DNA of 64,000 bases from UBA3478 sp964217345. Lineage in GTDB: Bacteria > Bacteroidota > Bacteroidia > Flavobacteriales > Flavobacteriaceae. The notes beneath the pieces were generated by a model. That model was not told where the DNA came from. It did not search any database and saw only the letters and a list, made by a program, of their open reading frames with translations. Below are positions 1-8,018 of the stretch, piece after piece. The position numbers and the translations under genes were made by a program. The stretch is taken from positions 1-64,000 of the forward strand of contig CAXPJI010000006.1 of assembly GCA_964217345.1 (NCBI GenBank), read 5' to 3'. Positions within the stretch are counted from its first letter, which is position 1. Every line of letters starts with the position of its first letter.

Positions 1-485
1 ACTTTGTATCTGCTTTTGACTTTGTGATAACAGGCATCTTTTTTGCCTTTTGCTTCATCTATGTGATGTATATCACCGCCACAACTTGGACATTGGGTAA
101 ATGGTATTTTGTTCTCTAATGTTAGAGCACCATTCTTTCTTTTATAAACTTTTTTGTCAAGCATGTTTGCAAGACGTCTTAATGTTTTAAGACCTTCTTC
201 TTCATTTGCTTTCTTTTCTAGACTGTGAATTACACTTTTAACAAGTGTGGCTTTGTCCGCTGAATATTTTGCTTCGTAAGTTTTAGAATCGCCTATCTTT
301 TTTTTTGAGAATTCCTAAAGTTTGCTCTAGTGATAGGACTGTTAATAGGATTTTTGCTTACAGATGTATTAATGCTTGGCTCACCTAGTTCAATACCACC
401 TTGTGGTTGTTTAATAGTTTGCCCTAACTTTCTGCCTGCTCTTTTATATGCTGGTTCACTCACAGGTATTTCGCCTTCAATGGTT
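1..485 (-). pseudogene. Phage-like protein fragment, frameshifted, cut by the window edge
   Basis: Two minus-strand open frames read as one protein if a single base is added in the A9 run (plus-strand T9 at 298-306). The upstream frame is open from about 485 down to a TAG at 293-295 and is rich in P, N and S. The downstream frame runs from 314 to the window edge and contains a Lys-rich helix, then a CPSCGG pair and DACYHKVKSRYK. The last motif resembles the C-terminal part of small proteins that I recall from marine T4-like phages; this is a recollection of the family, not a search result. The protein has no relation to the flanking Bacteroidota genes. It runs antisense to, and ends at, the broken exonuclease gene, so it probably marks a chimeric or recombinant junction. 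The frame break may be a homopolymer sequencing error rather than true decay. Confidence 0.55.
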
Positions 486-1385
486 CAAGGAGCTCCAAAA
501 TTCTATCAAGTCGCCAAGCGTATCATTGAATTAACCGAGAATGCCATTTTGGTCGCTCATAACACCCAATTCGACTATAAAATCTTGCAGCTCGAGTTTG
601 ACCGTTTAGGATACAGCTTTGAAAGAAAGACGCTTTGTACGGTCGAATTATCTCAAAAACTTCTTCCAGGTTTAGAGAGCTATAAATTAGGTAAATTAAC
701 CAAAGAGCTTGGGATACCTTTGAGTGATCGGCACAGAGCTTTAGGTGATGCAGAGGCTACCGCTTTTCTACTAAAAGTTCTAATCAGCAAAGAAGGTGCT
801 GAAAAAGAGCTTGCTTACTTAACCTATAGCGAGAAGGAATCAGACCTTAAGCCATCACACATTCATCTTGTTCGAAAATTACCCGAAGCTACTGGAGTTT
901 ATAAGCTCTACAATGCTAAATCCGAGCTATTGGAGTGTGGACACGCAAAAAATATTAAGAATCATGTGAGCAATCTATTATCCTCTCTTTCGATTCATCA
1001 GAATTCAATTTACAAATCTGTAAAACGTGTAGAGACTGAACTCTGCGAGAGTGAGCTATACAACGCAATGAGGGTTTTACAAGTTCAGTTTTCTTTAAAA
1101 CCTAAAAAGCAATTCAATCTAAAAATAAATACTTCTTCTGCGATTTCATTTCCGAGTGAATCAAGTCTATTAATTGATAAAGGGAGAACAGAAGGAGAAC
1201 ACGCTGTTTTTCTTATTGAAAATCAAAGAATTAAAGCAATGGGGTTCTTCGATCTAAACTACCAAATGACCAATAAAGAAGTGCTCGAGAAAAGACTTTC
1301 TCCTGTCACCCCAAATAAATTGAACGAACTCATACTCTCAACGTATCGATCGAAAAAGAATTACGAAATCGTTTGTATTGAATAA
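459..1385 (+). CDS. DnaQ-like DEDDh exonuclease with C-terminal GIY-YIG-like domain, 5' truncated
   Basis: From residue LTGISPSMVQGAPKF onward this matches the proofreading-type 3'-5' exonuclease fold: motif II in AHNTQFDYKILQLEF and motif III in HRALGDAEATAFLL. A degenerate GIY-YIG/UvrC-like segment follows (LPEATGVYKLYN, then GHAKNIKNHV). This exonuclease plus GIY-YIG arrangement is a known Bacteroidota family. The N-terminal motif I (DxETTG) and roughly 50 residues are absent. The frame is open upstream to 330, but that part is low-complexity antisense translation of the phage-like fragment, so the true homology begins near 459. In the GIY-YIG part the usual catalytic arginine position carries His, which suggests loss of nuclease activity there. 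The 3' end overlaps the start of miaA by 8 bases. The gene is probably broken at an assembly or recombination junction, not in the living cell. Confidence 0.8.
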   Translation, partial: LTGISPSMVQGAPKFYQVAKRIIELTENAILVAHNTQFDYKILQLEFDRLGYSFERKTLCTVELSQKLLPGLESYKLGKLTKELGIPLSDRHRALGDAEATAFLLKVLISKEGAEKELAYLTYSEKESDLKPSHIHLVRKLPEATGVYKLYNAKSELLECGHAKNIKNHVSNLLSSLSIHQNSIYKSVKRVETELCESELYNAMRVLQVQFSLKPKKQFNLKINTSSAISFPSESSLLIDKGRTEGEHAVFLIENQRIKAMGFFDLNYQMTNKEVLEKRLSPVTPNKLNELILSTYRSKKNYEIVCIE

Positions 1386-2271
1386 TTTCATCATTCATAT
1401 AGGCGGACCAACCGCATCTGGAAAAACTTCTCTTGCTATCGAGCTAGCGCTCTTATTAGGAACTGAAGTTATTTCAAGCGATAGTCGACAGTGCTACAAA
1501 GAAATGAGCATTGGAACGGCTGTGCCTACCAAAGCTGAACAGTCGAAGGTTTTTCATCATTTTATTCACTCTCATAGTATACACAGTCCTTTAACCGCTG
1601 GGAGCTATGCTTCTGAAGCAGGACACCTAGTTTCATCACTTTTAGAAAAGTATGGATCTGCGGTTATTGTTGGTGGTAGTCCGTTATACGGGGATGCTTT
1701 ATTGTATGGTCTAGATGATTTTCCGAAAGTAGACGAAAGTATTCTGGACCAATTATCTAAACAATCATTAGAGGAGCTAAGTCATCAGATTAAAAAATTA
1801 GATCCAATCAGTGCCGAAGATATTGACCATCAGAATCGAAGAAGATTAGAGAGAGCCCTCTCTATATGTCTTCAAACAGGCAAACCTTACAGTTCATTTA
1901 AAAACAGGAAGAGACCCAAGCCTTTTGAAAATATTTTCGAAATAGGCATCCATTGGGAGCGCAATTTACTTTATGATAGAATCAATAGTCGTGTCGATCT
2001 AATGTTTGAATTGGGGTTACTTACAGAAGTCCAAAGTCTAATTCCTTTTAAAGATCTCAAACCACTTCAAACGGTGGGTTATAGCGAGTTATTTGAATAC
2101 CTCGAAGGGAAGTGTAGTCTGGATGAAGCGACTGAAAAAATAAAACAGCACAGTCGAAATTTCGCGAAACGTCAACTTACCTGGTACAATAAAAAACCAG
2201 AATTTCGTTGGTTTAACCCAGGTGGATTAAACGCAAAGGAAGTACTTGATCAACTAAGCGTGAACTACTAA
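1378..2271 (+). CDS. miaA: tRNA dimethylallyltransferase
   Basis: MiaA transfers a dimethylallyl group to N6 of A37 in tRNAs that read UNN codons, the first step of ms2i6A synthesis. The P-loop GGPTASGKTS lies at residues 9-18, followed by the family motif SSDSRQCYKEMSIGTA and the tRNA-binding DxxNRRRLERAL segment. The length of 297 residues is normal. The only usable start is TTG at 1378, inside the last codons of the exonuclease gene, so translation is probably coupled. The 3' end overlaps the convergent response-regulator gene by 18 bases. mtaB, acting on another A37 modification, lies elsewhere in the window. Confidence 0.95.
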   Translation: MNNFIIHIGGPTASGKTSLAIELALLLGTEVISSDSRQCYKEMSIGTAVPTKAEQSKVFHHFIHSHSIHSPLTAGSYASEAGHLVSSLLEKYGSAVIVGGSPLYGDALLYGLDDFPKVDESILDQLSKQSLEELSHQIKKLDPISAEDIDHQNRRRLERALSICLQTGKPYSSFKNRKRPKPFENIFEIGIHWERNLLYDRINSRVDLMFELGLLTEVQSLIPFKDLKPLQTVGYSELFEYLEGKCSLDEATEKIKQHSRNFAKRQLTWYNKKPEFRWFNPGGLNAKEVLDQLSVNY

Positions 2272-2955
2272 ACGAAAGCCTTCTCCGTGAATATTCAAGA
2301 TCTCAACCTTAGGATCTTGCTTCAAATATTTTCTAAGCTTCGCAATGTACACATCCATGCTGCGTGAGGTAAAATAATTGTCATCTCTCCAAATTTGGGT
2401 GAGCGCTAACTCTCTTGGCATCAAATCATTAAGATGAAGCGCAAGCAACTTTAACAAATCATTTTCCTTTGGGGAAAGTTTAATCGGATCCTCTTTCCTG
2501 TAAGTCAAGAATCTCAACTTTGCATTTAAATGAAAATCTCCAATTTGAAAATCCGTTTGCTTTTGGCTTACGGTAGTCTGAGAACTTTTTCTCTTTAATA
2601 AAGTCTTAATCTTCGCCAGTAAAACCTCCGAATCGAACGGTTTATTTAAAAAATCATCCGCTCCTACCTTGTACCCTTGAAGAACGTCCTCCTTCATCGA
2701 TTTTGCTGTAAGAAAGATGATCGGAACCGATGTATTATCTTCTCTGATTTCCTTAGCCAGCGTATATCCATCTTTATATGGCATCATCACGTCTAGGATG
2801 CAAAGGTCATAATCTCCCTTTTTGTATTTGTCAAACCCTTCCATTCCGTTCTTTGCTAGCATAACTTGAAAACCATTAAGATTGAGATAATCTCTTAGAA
2901 CAATTCCGAAATTAGGGTCATCTTCAACCAGTAAGATATTCTTAGCATCAGCCAT
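2254..2955 (-). CDS. OmpR-family response regulator (RprY-like)
   Basis: The N-terminal receiver domain has the acidic pocket E11-D12-D13, the phosphoacceptor D55 in LDVMMP, T83 and K105 in NKPF. A C-terminal winged-helix trans_reg_C domain follows (KLSPKENDLLKLLALH, SMDVYIAKLRKYL). It is encoded directly downstream of its cognate histidine kinase with 7 bases between them, so the pair is co-transcribed and cytosolic signalling from that kinase is the likely input. The overall form resembles Bacteroidota RprY regulators. The target genes cannot be read from the sequence. The stop codon overlaps the convergent miaA. Confidence 0.92.
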   Translation of the reverse strand: MADAKNILLVEDDPNFGIVLRDYLNLNGFQVMLAKNGMEGFDKYKKGDYDLCILDVMMPYKDGYTLAKEIREDNTSVPIIFLTAKSMKEDVLQGYKVGADDFLNKPFDSEVLLAKIKTLLKRKSSQTTVSQKQTDFQIGDFHLNAKLRFLTYRKEDPIKLSPKENDLLKLLALHLNDLMPRELALTQIWRDDNYFTSRSMDVYIAKLRKYLKQDPKVEILNIHGEGFRLVVHA

Positions 2956-2962
2956 ATTTGGG

Positions 2963-4549
2963 TCATTTTAGTTTTAATTCAACATAAAATGTAGTTCCAA
3001 CTCCTATCTCACTTTCTGCCCGAACAGTTCCTTGATGTGCTTCTATAATCTGTTTCACGTAGGCTAAACCTAAACCATGACCTTTAACTAAATGCAAGTT
3101 TCCACTGGTTTCCCGGTAAAACTTATCGAAAGCTTGTTTCAAGGTAGCTCGACTCATCCCTATTCCATTATCAGAGAGTTCGACTACAATTCTGTGATCA
3201 ATTACTCTGGTTGAAATACGCACTTCAGGTGCTTTATTCTCATCAGTGTACTTGATCGCATTATCTAATAAATTGATAAAAACATGGGTAAGATGCATCG
3301 CATCTCCTTGAATCATATCTTTTACCGCATCAAGCTTTACAACAATTGTGCCATTTCTCTCATTTGAAATTAGATCAACACGTTTCTTAGCTGCTAGAAT
3401 AATATCGTGTAGTGAAATTTCAGATAAATCGAGATCGATTTGACCCCTCTCTAATTGTGCGATTTGAAGAACATTCTCAACCTGAGTGAGCATTCGTTTA
3501 TTTTCATCGCGGATCATATCTAAATACCTACCTCCTGTTTCATTTTTTAAGGTAGATTTCAAAGCATCCACTGCAAGACCTATAGTTGCAATTGGAGTTT
3601 TAAACTCGTGGGTCATATTATTAATAAAGTCTGCTTTAACCTCCGCATTCTTCTTTTGTGTAAATAGTTGATAAATCGCCACAGAAAACGTAGCAAGAAT
3701 AATTAAGGTGAAGAAAACAGATAAAGCCATAAGACCCAAAACATCCCTGATGAGATAAGCATTTTTACGAGGGATATCAACCACTAATTCATAAGCACTC
3801 ACTCCTTCACTATCCTTAAAAATGGAAGACCGATAGGTTGAGGAAGAAGTAAAATCAAAGCCTTCACTTCTTACTGAGGTAGGATATCCTTGGCGCTCAA
3901 CTCCAAATTCAAAGGGTAAAGAAATACCACGTTTCAGAAGTTCTCTACTCAAAACGAACTGGATTTCTTGAGCAGTAAGTCTTTCATAAATCGGAGTAGC
4001 TTTAGCGGCCTCCATAAATACGTCTTCGTATTGGGCCTTTTCAATACTACTGAGTGATCCAATTTTTTCAATAACCTCAACAGGCTCAATGTTTGAACTT
4101 AAACCATCGCTACTTAGACCAGATCTAAAAACCTTTTTAGTTCGATTTGATGTAAAATTGACAATCCTCGTGGTATCTGAAGAGGTTGCACCCCAAAAGC
4201 CTGGTAGTGATTGTGTAGATAAATCATACCCCTCCTCTAAAATGTTGTGTGAATAATAAATAATCTCATCCTCTGAAACTCCTCGGTTTACAAAGAAAAA
4301 ATTTCGAATATGGGTGGATTTCGGAGCACCTACACTATCGATAAGAACTGCTAGTTGATTGTAATAGTCTTTTCGTTCACGATCTTCAATTTGCTCTGAA
4401 GTATGTTCTAAAACATCAATTATAGCCGTTGAAAATTCTTCGGAGCGACTATCGAAGGAAATTTTAATCCAATAACCTTGAACTAAAATGATGCCTATTA
4501 GAGCAACGGACATTAAAAACAAGGTAATGTATAACCACTTCTTATTCAT
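2963..4549 (-). CDS. Sensor histidine kinase (RprX-like)
   Basis: This is a membrane-bound sensor kinase. A first transmembrane helix follows the MNKKW start, then a periplasmic region of about 230 residues, and a second helix (LGLMALSVFFTLIILATFSV). HisKA follows with the phosphorylated His near residue 314 in THEFKTPIATIG. The HATPase domain has N-box INLLDNAIKYTDE, G1 DNGIGM and G2 KGHGLGLAYVK. I see no HAMP domain. I chose ATG at 4549 rather than the upstream TTG at 4573 because it overlaps the coaE stop by a few bases, as in coupled genes here, and gives a clean signal anchor. It pairs with the next gene. The sensed signal is unknown, but operon linkage to a YbbR-like envelope protein suggests an envelope role. 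Confidence 0.9.
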   Translation of the reverse strand: MNKKWLYITLFLMSVALIGIILVQGYWIKISFDSRSEEFSTAIIDVLEHTSEQIEDRERKDYYNQLAVLIDSVGAPKSTHIRNFFFVNRGVSEDEIIYYSHNILEEGYDLSTQSLPGFWGATSSDTTRIVNFTSNRTKKVFRSGLSSDGLSSNIEPVEVIEKIGSLSSIEKAQYEDVFMEAAKATPIYERLTAQEIQFVLSRELLKRGISLPFEFGVERQGYPTSVRSEGFDFTSSSTYRSSIFKDSEGVSAYELVVDIPRKNAYLIRDVLGLMALSVFFTLIILATFSVAIYQLFTQKKNAEVKADFINNMTHEFKTPIATIGLAVDALKSTLKNETGGRYLDMIRDENKRMLTQVENVLQIAQLERGQIDLDLSEISLHDIILAAKKRVDLISNERNGTIVVKLDAVKDMIQGDAMHLTHVFINLLDNAIKYTDENKAPEVRISTRVIDHRIVVELSDNGIGMSRATLKQAFDKFYRETSGNLHLVKGHGLGLAYVKQIIEAHQGTVRAESEIGVGTTFYVELKLK

Positions 4550-5141
4550 AGTTATCGTTTTTAAGATCTTCAATTAACGCATCTATTTCATCAAAGAGAG
4601 AATCATCAAACTTATTGTTGATGATATAATCGATTTGTGAAATGTGATCCTCTAATTGAGGTTGGGCTGCAATTCGTTGTAAAATTTGCTCACGAGAAGT
4701 TTGATCACGCTTCATAATCCCTTGAATTCGTTGATCCAAGTCGGCATCTACATAGATAATTTTGTCGAATGGATAAGGCTTTCTCGAAGCTAATATTAAA
4801 GCTGATTCTTGAAAAATGAATTCCGCGCTTTGCTTGTTAAGCCAACCTTCAAAGTCTTGTCGAACTGCTGGATGTACAATCCCTTCCATTTTCTTTCTCA
4901 ACACATCGTCTGAAAAAATCTTTGATGCGATATAGGGCTTATTAGCTAAATACACCTTTCCATCTCTAGTGTATGCATCAGAACCCAATAAATCCATAAT
5001 TTTCAAGCGAATGTTATCTTCTAAAAGCAATTGCTTTGATCGGTCATCAGCAGAATAAACTGGATAGCCTTTTTCGATCAAATAATTAGAAATCTTTGAT
5101 TTACCAGATCCTATTCCGCCCGTGATTGCAATTACTTTCAT
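4542..5141 (-). CDS. coaE: Dephospho-CoA kinase
   Basis: CoaE phosphorylates the 3' hydroxyl of dephospho-CoA, the last step of coenzyme A synthesis. The P-loop GGIGSGKS is at residues 8-15, then SADDRSKQLLLED and the CoA-binding HPAVRQDFEGWL segment, and a lid region RDQTSREQILQRIAAQ. The length of 199 residues is typical. It starts with an ATGA overlap on the upstream YbbR-like gene and overlaps the histidine kinase start, so the three are translationally coupled. CoaBC, an earlier enzyme of the same pathway, is encoded at 10526-11731. Confidence 0.96.
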   Translation of the reverse strand: MKVIAITGGIGSGKSKISNYLIEKGYPVYSADDRSKQLLLEDNIRLKIMDLLGSDAYTRDGKVYLANKPYIASKIFSDDVLRKKMEGIVHPAVRQDFEGWLNKQSAEFIFQESALILASRKPYPFDKIIYVDADLDQRIQGIMKRDQTSREQILQRIAAQPQLEDHISQIDYIINNKFDDSLFDEIDALIEDLKNDNYE

Positions 5142-6073
5142 TGCTTTTCTAGAATATAATTCACTCGATCATTCGAAAAAAACACTTCTAGTACATCAGA
5201 AGGGCTATAAGAGAATCTTAAAGGCAGTCTTGAAGGCAAGGAATCCATACCTTGACTAAAATCAAAGTCTACAGTAACACCAAAGGCTCCTGAATCTAAA
5301 GCTTTCAAAACTTCTGCTGGCGCCTTGCAAACTACTTGTGCACTCGGTGGAAACACGGCTAATCGCATCCCATTTTCAAGTTCTGGAAGGAGAATGGGAA
5401 CTTCATAGACCATCTCTGAGAATCGTACAACCTCTGCACTAATTGTAACCTCTGTTTGTTCTATACTCGAGAGTTCTAAATCAGAGTAATCAATAGCCAA
5501 AGGCTGATTTATTGATACGGATACATTATCTCGTTTAAGAGGTACCGTATTCAGTGCACTAATAGTGCTTAGCGTAGACTCTGGCGCACTGATTCTTACA
5601 CTATCTGGAGACACACTTAGAGCACCTTTCAAAATGTAATTCTGCCTATAGGATATCGAAACATTGGGTATTACAGGTACTTTTTTGGAGGCAATTCTCG
5701 CTAAAGGAACGGCTAGTTCTGCGGTAAATATCTTTTCGATAGCGATGGCTTCACCAAATTCCTTTTGAAGTTGACTTTCTATATCAGAAGGTAATAAAAC
5801 GAATTGATCATCCGATTCAACCATCGATTCTGTCGATAAGGAATAAACTTTGTTGTAAGGCGAGTTAAAAAGTAATCTTAAACCCGTTGCCGTCACTCTA
5901 GTTTCAATCGAAACTACCGAGTCATCAATTAACTGATAATCCCCATCTGGAGCTTTAAAGGTTACGTTAACCAATTTACTAACTGAAACAGGCTTTGCTA
6001 AATTGGTGAATTGCCATAAGACTATAGAAAGTGCTAGAAAAACAAAAAATTTCGGATCAACCTTATACTTCAT
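5138..6073 (-). CDS. YbbR/CdaR-like envelope protein
   Basis: A short cytosolic start and one membrane anchor (FFVFLALSIVLWQFTNLA) are followed by repeated beta-rich segments of YbbR type with recurring patterns such as VPVIPNVSISYRQNY and SPDSVRISAPEST. Proteins of this group sit outside the inner membrane; in Firmicutes CdaR tunes the diadenylate cyclase CdaA, but no cyclase gene lies nearby here. It is placed 9 bases after a glycosyltransferase and overlaps coaE. A role in envelope homeostasis is inferred only from the family and the adjacent sensor kinase. Confidence 0.78.
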   Translation of the reverse strand: MKYKVDPKFFVFLALSIVLWQFTNLAKPVSVSKLVNVTFKAPDGDYQLIDDSVVSIETRVTATGLRLLFNSPYNKVYSLSTESMVESDDQFVLLPSDIESQLQKEFGEAIAIEKIFTAELAVPLARIASKKVPVIPNVSISYRQNYILKGALSVSPDSVRISAPESTLSTISALNTVPLKRDNVSVSINQPLAIDYSDLELSSIEQTEVTISAEVVRFSEMVYEVPILLPELENGMRLAVFPPSAQVVCKAPAEVLKALDSGAFGVTVDFDFSQGMDSLPSRLPLRFSYSPSDVLEVFFSNDRVNYILEKQ

Positions 6074-6082
6074 AGAGGAAAG

Positions 6083-7135
6083 TTAAGCAATGTCTTTAAA
6101 AAAGAACTCTGGAAGTTTAGCTTGTATACGGTCGCCAGTAACTCCAATGAGTTTTATGGATGATCTTAAATAACCATAGGCATAAGATGCAAATTGAATA
6201 AACATAAGAGGAATGGATACTACCGCTATTCGCAACGATTTACTTCTATACCAATTACTTGCAAAAAATAGGACAGAATAAAGTAGATATAAGGAAATCC
6301 CCAAATTGACATAATCAAGATAGAGAGCCTTTACATTGAATAAAAAAGAGATTAGTAACAGAACGATTAATACTATCCAACCAGCGGTAAATAGACTCGG
6401 TAAAAGGAAAAGTCTTGATTGGTATTTAGGATGCATACGATTTAAAATCACACGTACAGATCCGAATTTATAAATCTGTTTTACAAACGAATTTAGACGA
6501 ATACGTCTTTCATGAAAGACCTCAGCCCCCTCCACAAAACGCGTTTTAAATCCTAAATCCCAAGCTCGAAATACAAATTCAGGATCTTCACCAGGATGAA
6601 TCGTTCCAAATCCTCCAGTAGTCTCAAAAAGCTGTTTTGAAACGCCCATATTGAAACTTCTAGGTTGAAACCGCGTCAGTCCTTTTTTGCGACCCCTTAT
6701 ACCCCCTGTCGACAAAGGATTGGTCATCACTGCATTTACTACCTTTTGAAAGAAAGTGAAAGACTCGTGAGCTGCATCAGCACCTCCGAAGCAATCAGTA
6801 TACGAAGTAGAAAGAGCCTTGCGAACCGTAGAGAGATAGTGACAAGGAAGAACACAATCACTGTCTAAAATCAAGAAATAATTACCCTTTGCTTTAGACA
6901 TACCGTAATTACGGCTATCACCCGGACCACTGTTTGATTTAAAGTAGTAGTTAATCTCTAATTGATTCGAGTATTTATTACATACTTGTTCAGCATCAAT
7001 AGTTGAGCCGTCTTCAACAACAACCACCTCAAAAGGATTGATATCATCCTGAAGGGTCAAACTCTGAAGAAGTCTATCGATCTCATCAGGTCGATTAAAT
7101 ACCGGTATAACGATAGAAAAATAAAAGGGATTCAT
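6083..7135 (-). CDS. Family 2 glycosyltransferase with C-terminal membrane helices
   Basis: A GT-A domain opens with FSIVIPVFNRPDEIDRLLQSL and has the nucleotide-sugar metal site in LILDSDC, followed by the acceptor-side GGFGTIHPGEDPEF segment with the conserved ED. Three hydrophobic helices occupy roughly residues 243-323, so the enzyme is membrane-anchored with a cytosolic catalytic face. The donor and product cannot be assigned. It heads the operon with the YbbR-like gene, coaE and the two-component system. Its ATG lies immediately after the fabI terminator hairpin and T-run, which is unusual. Confidence 0.85.
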   Translation of the reverse strand: MNPFYFSIVIPVFNRPDEIDRLLQSLTLQDDINPFEVVVVEDGSTIDAEQVCNKYSNQLEINYYFKSNSGPGDSRNYGMSKAKGNYFLILDSDCVLPCHYLSTVRKALSTSYTDCFGGADAAHESFTFFQKVVNAVMTNPLSTGGIRGRKKGLTRFQPRSFNMGVSKQLFETTGGFGTIHPGEDPEFVFRAWDLGFKTRFVEGAEVFHERRIRLNSFVKQIYKFGSVRVILNRMHPKYQSRLFLLPSLFTAGWIVLIVLLLISFLFNVKALYLDYVNLGISLYLLYSVLFFASNWYRSKSLRIAVVSIPLMFIQFASYAYGYLRSSIKLIGVTGDRIQAKLPEFFFKDIA

Positions 7136-7136
7136 T

Positions 7137-7157
7137 AAAAAAGCCCCTTAAAGGGGC
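7137..7157 (-). terminator. Rho-independent terminator after fabI
   Basis: The arms 7143-7149 and 7151-7157 (GCCCCTT/AAGGGGC) form a strong 7-bp stem with an almost closed loop, and the minus strand continues into a run of six T. It lies 6 bases beyond the fabI stop. The T-run ends one base before the ATG of the downstream glycosyltransferase. Confidence 0.85.
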
Positions 7158-7162
7158 GTCTT

Positions 7163-7975
7163 TTATTCAGAAAAATGATCAACAATTTCTTGACTGACAC
7201 CGGTATTTGAAAACCCTCCGTCATGGAAAAGGTTCTGCATCGTTACCTTCCGGGTTAAATCAGAAAATAAGGTAACTGTATAATCAGCGCAATCAGCAGC
7301 CGAAGCGTTTCCTAGTGGTGACATTTTTTCTGCAAAGTTTAGGAAAGCATCAAAACCTTTAACTCCTTTACCCGCAGTAGTAACCGTTGGAGATTGAGAA
7401 ATCGTATTTACTCGAACATTTTTCTCCTTTCCAAAGAAATAGCCAAAACTTCTTGCCACAGACTCTAAGTATGCTTTATTGTCTGCCATATCATTATAAT
7501 CAGGAAACGTACGTTGAGCAGCCATATAAGTTAAAGCCACAACACTACCCCATTCATTCATCGCATCGTTTTTATAAAGCGACTGAAGCAACTTATGAAA
7601 TGAAAGAGCAGACACATCCCAACCCTTCGTTGTAAAATCATAGTTTTCGTCAGTATAGTGTCTTCCTTTTCTAACGTTCACAGACATTCCAATAGAATGC
7701 AGAACAAAATCAAGTTTACCTCCTAAATGAGCAGTTGCCTCCTCTATTAGTTGGTTGAGATCTTCACTAGAAGTTGCGTCGGCAGGGATAACTTTAGCAC
7801 CCGTTTTCTCCGCTAAGGCATTTAATTGACCCATTCTAAGGGCGATTGGCGCGTTGGTTAATACAAACGACCCTCCTTCTTCATGGACTCTTTCTGCCGT
7901 CTTCCAGGCAATTGAATTTTCATCAAGGGCACCAAAGATAATTCCTCGTTTGCCTTTAAGTAGGTTGTAACTCAT
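7163..7975 (-). CDS. fabI: Enoyl-[acyl-carrier-protein] reductase (NADH)
   Basis: FabI reduces trans-2-enoyl-ACP in the last step of each fatty-acid elongation cycle. It is an SDR-fold protein with the FabI form of the cofactor motif (GIIFGALDENSIAWKTAERV), the SIGM segment, and the catalytic Tyr and Lys in YMAAQRTFPDYNDMADNKAY. I chose ATG at 7975 over the longer frame from 8047 because homology begins at MSYNLLKGKRGIIFG and a promoter element at 7999-8006 would place transcription start inside the extra 24 codons. The length is 270 residues. It is transcribed separately from recN, from a promoter within or just after the recN 3' end. Confidence 0.95.
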   Translation of the reverse strand: MSYNLLKGKRGIIFGALDENSIAWKTAERVHEEGGSFVLTNAPIALRMGQLNALAEKTGAKVIPADATSSEDLNQLIEEATAHLGGKLDFVLHSIGMSVNVRKGRHYTDENYDFTTKGWDVSALSFHKLLQSLYKNDAMNEWGSVVALTYMAAQRTFPDYNDMADNKAYLESVARSFGYFFGKEKNVRVNTISQSPTVTTAGKGVKGFDAFLNFAEKMSPLGNASAADCADYTVTLFSDLTRKVTMQNLFHDGGFSNTGVSQEIVDHFSE

Positions 7976-7998
7976 ATCTATTGAAACATTATTTAAAA

Positions 7999-8006
7999 CA
8001 AATATA
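7999..8006 (-). promoter_or_regulatory. Bacteroidota -7 element for fabI
   Basis: Minus strand TATATTTG followed by T matches TAnnTTTGY exactly, 23 bases before the fabI ATG at 7975. No clear -33 TTTG is seen at the expected spacing. Confidence 0.6.
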
Positions 8007-8018
8007 GCAAGTTCGTTG

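Noticed and set aside
330..458. N-terminal 43 residues of the longest frame of the exonuclease
   Set aside because: They are the antisense translation of the phage-like gene and show no exonuclease homology.
1..485. Prophage
   Set aside because: Only one incomplete phage-like frame is present, without integrase, attachment repeats or other phage genes in the window.
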